Source: CAYYWV01 sp964531525
GTDB lineage: Bacteria > Pseudomonadota > Alphaproteobacteria > JAAXGF01
Reading direction: 5' to 3'
DNA: 12,303 bases
Assembly: GCA_964531525.1 (NCBI GenBank)
Contig: CAZHDF010000099.1
Coordinates: 1-12,303, forward strand
Below, piece by piece: positions 6,574 through 12,303 of this stretch (position 1 is its first letter; each line of letters begins with the position of its first letter). A program made the position numbers and the translations under genes. Under the pieces are notes generated by a model, which searched no databases, was not told the origin of the DNA, and was given only the letters and a program-made list of their open reading frames with translations.

Positions 6574-7335
6574 ATGCTCGACCTCTCGATCATCGTCGAC
6601 AACATCGACCTTTATCTCAAAGGGCTGTGGCTGACGGTCCAGCTCGTCACGCTCTCGCTCGCCGCCGGCATGGTCATCGCGATCCCGACCGCGCTTCTGC
6701 GGGTCTCCAAGAACCCGCTGATCTGGGGCCTGCCCTGGGCCTACATCTATTTCTTCCGCGGCACGCCGCTGCTGGTGCAGCTCTTCATGATCTACCACGG
6801 CTCGGGCCAGTTCCGCTCGACCTTCGAAAGCCTCGGAATCTGGTGGATCTTCAGCGAGGCCTACTGGTGCGCGCTGATCGCGTTCGCGCTCAACACCGGC
6901 GCCTATACGGCCGAGATCCTGCGCGGCGCGATCGAGCAGACGCCCTTCGGCGAGATCGAGGCGGCGCGCGCCTGCGGCATGTCGAAGGCGACGGTGTACC
7001 GGCGGATCATTCTTCCCAGCGCCTTCCGCCGCGCGCTGCCGGCCTACGGCAACGAGGTCATTTTCATGCTCCACGGCAGCGCGGTGGCGAGCATCATCAC
7101 CCTCGACGATCTGCTCGGCGCCGGAAGGATCATCAACTCGCGCTATTACGCCCCCTTCGAGGCCTACACCACGGCGGGGCTGTTCTATCTTTCGCTGACC
7201 TTCATGATCGTCTGGCTGTTCCGCCGGTGGGAGCACCGCTGGTACGCGCATTTGCGGGCGCATGAATCCACCAGCGAAAAAGGCAACGGCGCGACCGCCG
7301 CGCTCGGCCGCCTGCTCATGCCCGGCGGGCGGTGA
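6574..7335 (+). CDS. hisM: ABC transporter permease, HisM family
   Basis: The second inner-membrane permease subunit; 253 residues against about 238 for E. coli HisM. Conserved blocks are FRGTPLLVQL (61-70), FALNTGAYTAEILRGAI (104-120), the EAA loop GEIEAARACGMSKATVYRRI (126-145), ILPSAFRRALPAYGNEVI (146-163) and LFRRWEHRW (215-223). After about residue 230 there is a polar Ser/Gly/Ala-rich tail of roughly 23 residues that HisM does not have. It is the last gene of the importer operon; its stop codon lies only 15 nt from the stop of the convergent DUF3750 gene, leaving no room for a separate terminator. The fold and partnership are firm. Confidence 0.93.
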   Translation: MLDLSIIVDNIDLYLKGLWLTVQLVTLSLAAGMVIAIPTALLRVSKNPLIWGLPWAYIYFFRGTPLLVQLFMIYHGSGQFRSTFESLGIWWIFSEAYWCALIAFALNTGAYTAEILRGAIEQTPFGEIEAARACGMSKATVYRRIILPSAFRRALPAYGNEVIFMLHGSAVASIITLDDLLGAGRIINSRYYAPFEAYTTAGLFYLSLTFMIVWLFRRWEHRWYAHLRAHESTSEKGNGATAALGRLLMPGGR

Positions 7336-7350
7336 TTTCCGGGTTTACGG

Positions 7351-8133
7351 TCAAGCGCCCTTGCGGCTCGCCATCCCGACCCGGCCGAGCCCCGGCAGGC
7401 GGAGCGCCGGCTGAGCGAAATCGACGCCGAAGTTGAGGCCCAGAACGTTGAACTCGACCCCTTCCTCGGCGGCCACCAGGACGCCCAGCAGGCCGAAGAC
7501 CGAGACCTGCCAGCCGGTGCCGCTGGGGGCGCGCGCGAACACGGCGCCGAACGGCAGATAGTCCTTGCCGATCGCCGTCGACGGCAGATCGACGCCGAGC
7601 TCGGGCACGGCGCGGGCGACGAAGGCGGTGAAGGTGTTCGAGTTGGGCCCCGGCCAGATGGTGTAGCGGGCGGCGTAAGGGTAGGAATCAACCGCCTTCT
7701 CGATCCGGTCGATCACCGCCTCGACGCGATCGCCACGCAGATCGACCAGCAGATCGGGCCGGTTGCCGAACCACAGTCCGTCGGGCGCGCGATTGCTGCG
7801 GCTCACCGCCGACTGGCCGTGCAGCACCCGCCAGCCGATCACCTCGAAGACCGTGAAGGCCGGCGCGTCGCGGCGCTTGACCGCGATCCAGCTATGAACC
7901 CCGAAGGCGCCGCGCAGGCCGAAGGCGCGGGCGACGTAGACCTGAACCACGGGCTCGCGGACGAGCCGCGGGTCGGGCGCGATTCCGATCGAATAGCGCG
8001 GCGCCGTGCGCCAGTCGAGGTCCTGGCCGAGCACGCTCGCCACGCTGCCGGCCAGCGGCAACACGACGACCACCGCCACCGTGCCGGCCACGCGCCGCAG
8101 CCATCCCCCGCGTTTTCGCCTACCCGTCGTCAT
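7351..8133 (-). CDS. DUF3750 family protein, function unknown
   Basis: A 260-residue conserved protein that I assign to DUF3750 from its motifs. The N-terminus is basic, then hydrophobic (about 14-35, ending near ASVLGQ), consistent with a signal peptide or membrane anchor and export. The conserved core holds VQVYVARAFGLRGAFGVHSW (63-82, with His80 and Trp82), FEVIGWRV (96-103), RAPDGLWFGNRPDLL (115-129), SYPYAARYTIWPGPNSNTF (150-168) and AIGKDYLPFGAVF (187-199). The invariant-looking His, Trp and PNSN residues could form an active site, but I know of no demonstrated activity. A GAGG is seen shortly upstream of the ATG on the minus strand. It converges with the importer operon and diverges from the AmpG-like gene (121 nt between starts), with which it may share a promoter region. 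Confidence 0.82.
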   Translation of the reverse strand: MTTGRRKRGGWLRRVAGTVAVVVVLPLAGSVASVLGQDLDWRTAPRYSIGIAPDPRLVREPVVQVYVARAFGLRGAFGVHSWIAVKRRDAPAFTVFEVIGWRVLHGQSAVSRSNRAPDGLWFGNRPDLLVDLRGDRVEAVIDRIEKAVDSYPYAARYTIWPGPNSNTFTAFVARAVPELGVDLPSTAIGKDYLPFGAVFARAPSGTGWQVSVFGLLGVLVAAEEGVEFNVLGLNFGVDFAQPALRLPGLGRVGMASRKGA

Positions 8134-8254
8134 GCCCGCCTCTAATTGGGGGCTCGTTGGCCTTCATTCAACCATTGCGCGACGCGCCCCGCAAGCGGTG
8201 GCCGCCGAAGCTGCCCTGTACAAGCGGGCGAACGCCCCATAGACTGCGCCGCCG

Positions 8255-9625
8255 ATGGCCGAGCGAACCGCCCTTCGCGGCTGGCTGGATGCCGCCGCCG
8301 TCTATGCCGACCGGCGCGTTCTCGCGGTCCTGTTCCTCGGCTTTTCGAGCGGACTGCCGCTCGCGCTCACCACCGGCACGCTCGCCATCTGGATGGCCCG
8401 CGAAGGCGTCGATAAGACGACCATCGGGCTGTTCGCGCTGGTCGGGCTTCCCTACACCCTCAAGTTTCTCTGGGCGCCGCTGATCGACCGTATCCCGGTG
8501 CCGCTGCTGACCCGCGCGCTGGGACGGCGGCGCGGCTGGCTGATCGCGACCCAGCTCGTGCTCATGGCCGCGATCGTCGCGCTCGGCGACGCCCGCCCGC
8601 TCGCCGACCCGACGATGGTGGCGGCTCTGGCGCTGGTGGTCGCCTTCTGCTCGGCGAGCCAGGACATCGTGGTCGACGCCTACCGGATCGACGTGCTCGC
8701 CGACCGCCAGCAAGGCGCGGGCGCGGCGATGATCCAGGCGGGCTATCGCCTCGGCATGCTGGCGAGCGGCGCGGGCGCCCTGTTCCTCGCCGATCTCGCG
8801 GGGAGTTGGTTCTGGGTCTACGCGACCATGGCGGCGCTGATCACGGTGGGGGTGATCGCCGTTCTCGCCTCGCCCGAGCCCGAGGGCGACGGCGCCGCCG
8901 ACGACGCGGCGGTCCGCGCCCGCGCGGCCGAGATCGCGCGCGTGCGCCCGGGCCTGTCGCCCACGCTCGCCGCGCTCGCCGCCTGGCTCGAACGCGCGGT
9001 GGTCGCGCCCTTCGCCGACTTCACCCGGCGACGCGGCTGGCTGACGGTGTTGGCCTTCATCCTGCTCTACAAGTTCGGCGACGCCTTCGCCGGCGTGATG
9101 GCCAATCCGTTCTACGTCGAGATGGGCTTCACCAACACCGAGATCGCGAGCGTGAGCAAGCTGTTCGGCCTGGCCGCCACGCTCGCGGGCGTGTTCGCGG
9201 GCGGTGTGTTCGTGAGCCGCTACGGCACCATGCCGAGTCTGCTGGTCTGCGGCGTGTTGCAGATGCTGTCGAACCTCATGTTCGCGGTCCAGGCGATGGT
9301 CGGTCACAGCGTCCCCCTGCTCGCGCTCACCATCGCGATCGAAAACTTCACCGGCGGCATGGCGTCGGCCGCCTTCGTCGCCTATCTCTCGGGGCTTTGC
9401 CACGCCGCCTACACCGCCACCCAATACGCGCTGCTGACCTCTTTCATGGCCTTCGGGCGCACGGTGCTGTCGTCGTCGGGGGGCTGGTTCGCCGACCATC
9501 TCGACTGGGTGAGCTTCTTCCTGCTCTCGACCGTGGTCGCGCTGCCGGGCCTGGCGCTGCTTCTGTGGATGATGCGCCGAGGCGCGGGCGCGGTGGGCGA
9601 GGTCGGCGACATCCGGGACGGCTGA
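8255..9625 (+). CDS. ampG: AmpG-type muropeptide permease (MFS transporter)
   Basis: An inner-membrane transporter that brings GlcNAc-anhydroMurNAc-peptides into the cytoplasm for cell-wall recycling, and so feeds the signal for beta-lactamase induction where AmpR exists. The 456-residue product has about 12 hydrophobic segments. AmpG signatures are FLGFSSGLPLAL (27-38), GVDKTTIGLFALVGLPYTLK (51-70), FLWAPLIDR (71-79), LGRRRGW (89-95), FCSASQDIVVDAYRIDVL (131-148) and GAGAAMIQAGYRLGML (154-169). A charged loop at about 207-235 separates the two halves. The ATG at 8255 has no strong ribosome-binding site, but the N-terminus fits the family. It is divergent from DUF3750 and convergent with hsp20. 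With the AmpD/AmiD-type amidase at the left end it suggests an intact recycling route. Confidence 0.9.
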   Translation: MAERTALRGWLDAAAVYADRRVLAVLFLGFSSGLPLALTTGTLAIWMAREGVDKTTIGLFALVGLPYTLKFLWAPLIDRIPVPLLTRALGRRRGWLIATQLVLMAAIVALGDARPLADPTMVAALALVVAFCSASQDIVVDAYRIDVLADRQQGAGAAMIQAGYRLGMLASGAGALFLADLAGSWFWVYATMAALITVGVIAVLASPEPEGDGAADDAAVRARAAEIARVRPGLSPTLAALAAWLERAVVAPFADFTRRRGWLTVLAFILLYKFGDAFAGVMANPFYVEMGFTNTEIASVSKLFGLAATLAGVFAGGVFVSRYGTMPSLLVCGVLQMLSNLMFAVQAMVGHSVPLLALTIAIENFTGGMASAAFVAYLSGLCHAAYTATQYALLTSFMAFGRTVLSSSGGWFADHLDWVSFFLLSTVVALPGLALLLWMMRRGAGAVGEVGDIRDG

Positions 9626-9630
9626 CCGTC

Positions 9631-9656
9631 CAAGCGCGCGGCCCGCGTGGCGCTTG
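9631..9656 (+). repeat. Inverted repeat just after ampG
   Basis: CAAGCGC (9631-9637) and GCGCTTG (9650-9656) form a 7-bp stem starting 6 nt after the ampG stop. No T-tract follows. It may help end ampG transcription. Confidence 0.3.
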
Positions 9657-9673
9657 AACGCCCAACAAAGCGG

Positions 9674-9709
9674 ACAAAAACACCGGAGACGGCCTCGGAC
9701 CGCCTCCGG
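9674..9709 (-). terminator. Probable intrinsic terminator of hsp20
   Basis: On the minus strand a hairpin (arms 9709-9700 and 9692-9683: six base pairs, one mismatch, three more pairs, 7-nt loop) is followed at once by TGTTTTTGT (9682-9674). GC-rich stem plus T-tract is the classical rho-independent pattern. It lies about 57 nt past the hsp20 stop codon. Confidence 0.55.
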
Positions 9710-9730
9710 CGCGCCTCCCTGCCGTTCATT

Positions 9731-9757
9731 CCCCGCGAGGGCATGGTCCTCGCGGGG
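9731..9757. repeat. Perfect 10-bp inverted repeat between ampG and hsp20
   Basis: CCCCGCGAGG (9731-9740) and CCTCGCGGGG (9748-9757) flank a 7-nt loop, 9 nt beyond the hsp20 stop. No T-tract follows on either strand. It could act with the neighbouring T-tract terminator as a two-part stop, or protect the hsp20 mRNA 3' end. Confidence 0.5.
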
Positions 9758-9766
9758 ACGCGCGCG

Positions 9767-10267
9767 TCAGCCGGTCTTGATCGGGATCTTCCGAGTTGCG
9801 CGCTTCGCCTCGGGCTTCTTCGGGATCGTCACCGTGAGCACGCCGTTCTTGAAGGTCGCCGCGACCTTGTTCTCGTCAAGCCCCTCGGGCAGCGTGACCG
9901 ACCGCTGGACGCGACCGAAGGCGCGTTCGAGGCGATGGTACTCCTTGGTTTTCTCCTCCCTTTCGGATTTCTTCTCGCCGCTGATCGTGAGCAGGTTGTC
10001 GGCGAGCGTGACCTCGAGGTCCTTCTCGTCGACCCCCGGCAGGTCGGCCGTCACCACGACCTCGGCGTCGGTCTCGGCGACATCGATGTCGGGACGCAGC
10101 GCGCCCCCCTCGCCGCCGCGCAGGAAGGGAACGTCGATCCCGCGCATGAAGTCGTCGAACAGGCGGTCGATCTCGCGATGCAGCGAATCGAAGGGATTGC
10201 CATTGCCCATGGGCGTCGGCGCGACGCGCCGGCCGGGCAGGTCGGGCATCAGTCCATGCGTAGCCAT
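9767..10267 (-). CDS. Hsp20/alpha-crystallin family small heat-shock protein
   Basis: An ATP-independent chaperone that holds unfolding proteins as large oligomers in the cytoplasm; 166 residues, typical length. The N-terminal region has NPFDSLHREIDRLFDDF (24-40), common in bacterial class A Hsp20. The alpha-crystallin domain runs about 58-152, with VVTADLPGVDEKDLEV (71-86), LTISGEKK (93-100), YHRLERAFGRVQRSVTLPEG (110-129) and the A-x-x-x-N-G-V-L signature ATFKNGVLTV (137-146). The C-terminal IPI (161-163) is the I-x-I motif used in oligomer assembly. A GAGGAG (10281-10276) sits 8 nt before the ATG. It is monocistronic: convergent with ampG, ended by a T-tract terminator, and divergent from otsB across about 390 nt. 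Heat-shock control is expected, but I could not identify a sigma-32 promoter. Confidence 0.93.
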   Translation of the reverse strand: MATHGLMPDLPGRRVAPTPMGNGNPFDSLHREIDRLFDDFMRGIDVPFLRGGEGGALRPDIDVAETDAEVVVTADLPGVDEKDLEVTLADNLLTISGEKKSEREEKTKEYHRLERAFGRVQRSVTLPEGLDENKVAATFKNGVLTVTIPKKPEAKRATRKIPIKTG

Positions 10268-10275
10268 TGCCGATA

Positions 10276-10320
10276 CTCCTCTTTTTTCGAGGCTCGTCCT
10301 ATCGAGCCCCGCTCCTCTTT
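10276..10320 (-). promoter_or_regulatory. Structured hsp20 leader: hairpin flanked by two Shine-Dalgarno-like copies
   Basis: On the minus strand, CGGGGCTCG (10311-10303) and CGAGCCTCG (10296-10288) pair over 9 bp with one G-U and a 6-nt loop, ATAGGA. Directly upstream is AAAGAGGAG (10320-10312) and directly downstream AAAGAGGAG (10284-10276), the second being the working ribosome-binding site. The real site lies in an A-rich, probably unpaired stretch. Confidence 0.45.
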
Positions 10321-10530
10321 CGGGTCGTGTTCGCCGGGTATCGCGCGCCTGGAACCGTGCGCGAGGCGCACGTCCGGCATGATGCCAATATTATTTACCC
10401 CTCGCCCATTCCCGCGCATTGACGCAGGTTAACCATAAGAGGCAGATTGCGCCCTCGCGGCGGCGCGGTTCCGGCCTCGTTGAATCGGCGCCGAGACCGA
10501 AAACGCCTTAGCGAAGCGGAAAGGGTTGTC

Positions 10531-10647
10531 ATGGCAAACAGGAAAGGCGAGGCCGCGCGGACGGCGGGGCCTCCGAACCATTCGCGTGAGGCCGAACCGC
10601 GATGCCCGAGCGCCCGGTCCAGCCGCGCATGCGGCGCGCGCCGTTGA
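10531..10647 (+). CDS. Possible 38-residue leader ORF upstream of otsB
   Basis: ATG at 10531 opens a frame starting MANRKGEAARTAG and ending at TGA 10645-10647, 13 nt before the otsB ATG. A purine-rich GGAAAGGG lies 5 nt upstream of its ATG, a better ribosome-binding site than that of otsB. The product is Arg/Ala/Ser-rich with no recognisable domain, and such composition also arises by chance in GC-rich DNA. It could be a translated leader that couples to otsB, or nothing. Confidence 0.2.
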   Translation: MANRKGEAARTAGPPNHSREAEPRCPSARSSRACGARR

Positions 10648-10660
10648 TCGTCGTTCCGCG

Positions 10661-11437
10661 ATGACGCCGCGTTCGCCGCTGCCGACCCCGCGCCCCGATT
10701 GGGCGCTGTTCCTCGATTTCGACGGCACCTTGGTCGAGATCGCGCCGGCGCCCTGCGCGGTGGCGCCCGCGCCCCGACTGCGGCCCATGCTAGCGGCGCT
10801 CGCGGCGCGGCTCGATGGCGCGGTGGCGCTGGTCAGCGGCCGCCCGCTCGCCGAGCTCGACCGGCTGCTCGCGCCGCTCGTCCTTCCCGCCGCCGGGCTT
10901 CACGGGCTCGAGCGCCGGCGCGCCGACGGCGCGATTCTGCGCGCCGAGGCGCCCGAGGACGCGCTCGCCGCCGCGCGCGCGCGGCTCGCCGATTTCGCCG
11001 CGCGGACTCCCGGCGTCCTTCTCGAGGACAAGGGGCTGACGCTCGCGCTCCACTACCGAAACGCACCCGCGCGCGAGGCCGATTGCCGGCGCGCCGCCCG
11101 CGACGCCCTCGCCGCCGCCGGCGGCGCGCTCCATCTGCTCGAGGGCAAGATGGTGGTCGAGCTGCGCCCCGAGGGCGGCGACAAGGGCGCGGCGATCGCC
11201 GCCTTCCTCGCCGAGCCGCCGTTCGCGGGTCGCACGCCCGTGTTCGCCGGCGACGACCGAACCGACGAGGACGGCTTCGCGGTCGTCGCCGCGCGGGGCG
11301 GCATCTCCTTGCGGGTCGGCGACGGGCGGGACAGCGTCGCGCAATACCGGATCGCCTCGGTCGAGGCGCTGCTCGACTGGCTCGCCGTCCTCGCCGCCGA
11401 ACCTCCCCTTCCCACCGCGGAGACCGCCAATGGTTGA
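10661..11437 (+). CDS. otsB: Trehalose-6-phosphate phosphatase
   Basis: A HAD-family phosphatase that converts trehalose 6-phosphate to trehalose, the second step of the OtsA/OtsB pathway; cytoplasmic, 258 residues. HAD motif I is LDFDGTLVE (18-26) with Asp19 nucleophile and Asp21; motif II VSGRPLAEL (58-66); GLHGLE (79-84) is a family signature; EGKMVVELRP (161-170) carries motif III-region Lys163, and GDKG (173-176) follows; motif IV is GDDRTDEDGF (197-206). The ATG at 10661 lacks a clear ribosome-binding site, but it puts motif I at the usual distance from the N-terminus; upstream in-frame sequence is Arg-rich and unlike the family. It overlaps the downstream GH15 gene by 8 nt, so the two are translationally coupled. 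Trehalose here likely serves osmotic or desiccation protection. Confidence 0.93.
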   Translation: MTPRSPLPTPRPDWALFLDFDGTLVEIAPAPCAVAPAPRLRPMLAALAARLDGAVALVSGRPLAELDRLLAPLVLPAAGLHGLERRRADGAILRAEAPEDALAAARARLADFAARTPGVLLEDKGLTLALHYRNAPAREADCRRAARDALAAAGGALHLLEGKMVVELRPEGGDKGAAIAAFLAEPPFAGRTPVFAGDDRTDEDGFAVVAARGGISLRVGDGRDSVAQYRIASVEALLDWLAVLAAEPPLPTAETANG

Positions 11438-12303
11438 CAGCCTCGATCTCGGCGTCATCGGCAATTGCAGCTTCGGCGCGCTGATCGACCGCGAAGCGCG
11501 AATCGCCTGGGCCTGCATGCCGCGCTTCGACGGCGAGCCGGTGTTCTGCCAGCTTCTCAACGACGGCCACGCGATCGAGCGCGACACCCCCGGCGTCTAC
11601 CAGATCGAGCTCGCCGGCATGACCCATTCCGAGCAGAGCTACGTCAAGAACACGGCGGTGCTGGTCACGCGGCTGTACGACGCGAACGGCGGCGCGATCG
11701 AGATCACCGACTTCGCCCCGCGCTTCGTTCAGTTCGGACGCCAGTTCCGCCCGACCATGATCGTGCGCATCGTGCGACCGATCGCGGGCGCGCCGCGCAT
11801 CCGGGTGATCCTGCGCCCGGCCCACGGTTACGGCGCGCACGGCCCCGAGATCACCCACGGCAGCAACCATATCCGCTACGTCGCGCCGCCGGTCACGCTC
11901 CGGCTCACGACCGACGCGCCGCTCGCCTATCTGCTGGGCGAGATCGAATTCGGCCTCGACGAGGCGATCACCCTGGTCCTCGGTCCCGACGAATCACTCG
12001 TCCGCCCGGTCGCCGAGATGGGCCGCGACTTCCGCGAGAAGACCATCGACTACTGGCGCGGCTGGTCGCGCACGCTGGCGCTGCCCTTCGAATGGCAGGA
12101 CGCGGTGATCCGCGCGGCGATCACGCTCAAGCTGTGCAGCTTCGAGGAAACCGGCGCGATCATCGCCGCCATGACCACCTCGATCCCCGAGGCCCCCAAT
12201 ACCGGGCGCAACTGGGACTACCGCTATTGCTGGCTGCGCGACGCCTTCTTCGTGGTCCGCGCGCTCAACCGCCTGGGCGCGGTGATCACCATGGAGCACT
12301 ATC
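11430..12303 (+). CDS. Glycoside hydrolase family 15 protein (glucoamylase/trehalase-like), 3' end outside window
   Basis: The first 291 residues of a GH15-family alpha-glucosidase. The ATG at 11430 lies inside the end of otsB (8-nt overlap) with GGAG at 11419-11422, 7 nt upstream. Residues about 1-200 form the beta-rich N-terminal domain common to bacterial trehalase/glucoamylase-like GH15 proteins, opening LDLGVIGNCSFGALID (5-20). The (alpha/alpha)6 catalytic domain begins near 215; TSIPEAPNTGRNWDYRYCWLRD is present in two parts, PEAPNTGRNW (253-262) and DYRYCWLRDA (263-272), the substrate-binding signature. The catalytic Glu residues lie beyond the window. No signal peptide is seen, so it is likely cytoplasmic. 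In alphaproteobacteria this gene commonly lies between otsB and otsA, so otsA may follow; the substrate (trehalose, glycogen-type glucan or other) cannot be told here. Confidence 0.9.
   Translation, partial: MVDSLDLGVIGNCSFGALIDREARIAWACMPRFDGEPVFCQLLNDGHAIERDTPGVYQIELAGMTHSEQSYVKNTAVLVTRLYDANGGAIEITDFAPRFVQFGRQFRPTMIVRIVRPIAGAPRIRVILRPAHGYGAHGPEITHGSNHIRYVAPPVTLRLTTDAPLAYLLGEIEFGLDEAITLVLGPDESLVRPVAEMGRDFREKTIDYWRGWSRTLALPFEWQDAVIRAAITLKLCSFEETGAIIAAMTTSIPEAPNTGRNWDYRYCWLRDAFFVVRALNRLGAVITMEHY

Larger units (their letters stand above)
10268..10660. other. Divergent intergenic region hsp20/otsB (393 nt)
   Basis: The only long stretch without a firm gene. It holds the structured hsp20 leader (10276-10320), a perfect 7-bp inverted repeat CGTGCGC-GAG-GCGCACG (10356-10372), an 11-nt near-palindrome GGCATGATGCC (10376-10386), an AT-rich patch AATATTATTTA (10387-10397) unusual for this genome, and a possible short ORF (10531-10647). 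The AT patch with its flanking dyads is the likeliest promoter/operator area, but I could not place convincing -35/-10 pairs on either strand. Confidence 0.4.

Noticed and set aside
5893..7263. A 456-codon open frame on the minus strand across both permease genes
   Set aside because: Composition is dominated by Arg, Asp, Glu, Gly and His, typical of antisense frames in GC-rich DNA; the plus strand encodes clear HisQ and HisM.
8168..9499. A 443-codon open frame on the minus strand opposite ampG
   Set aside because: Same antisense artefact; no domain motif, and the plus strand encodes a clear AmpG.
10267..10320. Canonical ROSE or fourU RNA thermometer in the hsp20 leader
   Set aside because: No UUUU or U(U/C)GCU stretch opposite the ribosome-binding site could be found by eye; the visible hairpin leaves that site free.
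1..12303. Defence system, CRISPR array, integron, transposon or biosynthetic cluster
   Set aside because: No array-like repeats, transposase, integrase, nuclease or toxin-antitoxin motifs were found; every sizeable gene belongs to a known chromosomal family.

Overview
The window looks like ordinary chromosomal DNA of a GC-rich alphaproteobacterium, probably of Rhodospirillales type; the order is my inference. The indicators are strong GC bias at third codon positions, an RNase P RNA 5' part with the short P3 and 'ACGGAAACACGGTGCCGGGTAACG' style typical of alphaproteobacteria, an alphaproteobacterial EF-G paralogue, and a trehalose phosphatase/GH15 pair. I see no mobile element, CRISPR array, tRNA, rRNA, prophage gene or base-composition break.

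Layout. (1) Positions 1-1610, minus strand: a DjlA-like TerB/J-domain protein, an AmpD/AmiD-type amidase and the 5' part of the RNase P RNA (rnpB), which runs off the left edge. The rnpB promoter appears to overlap the amidase stop codon. (2) 1884-3917, plus: a divergently transcribed EF-G paralogue whose G3 motif has Ser in place of the catalytic His. (3) 4159-7335, plus: a complete basic-amino-acid ABC importer in the order ATPase, binding protein, permease Q, permease M (HisP/HisJ/HisQ/HisM family, artPIQM-like order), with a strong hairpin after the binding-protein gene. (4) 7351-8133, minus: a DUF3750 protein of unknown function, convergent with the importer and divergent from (5) 8255-9625, plus: an AmpG-type muropeptide permease. 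(6) 9767-10267, minus: a small heat-shock protein (Hsp20) with a recognisable terminator and a structured leader. (7) 10661 to the right edge, plus: trehalose-6-phosphate phosphatase overlapping a GH15-family protein that is cut by the window end.

Functional picture. The amidase and AmpG both fit cell-wall recycling (AmpG imports anhydro-muropeptides, the amidase removes their peptide), although they lie about 7 kb apart. DjlA-like, Hsp20 and trehalose genes fit stress and protein-folding housekeeping. The importer brings in Lys/Arg/Orn/His-type amino acids.

I found no convincing undescribed multi-gene system. The observations most worth a second look are the G3 change in the EF-G paralogue, the large imperfect inverted repeat at 3957-4026, the hairpin inside the importer operon, the conserved but uncharacterised DUF3750 protein beside ampG, the structured leader of hsp20 and a possible small ORF before otsB.
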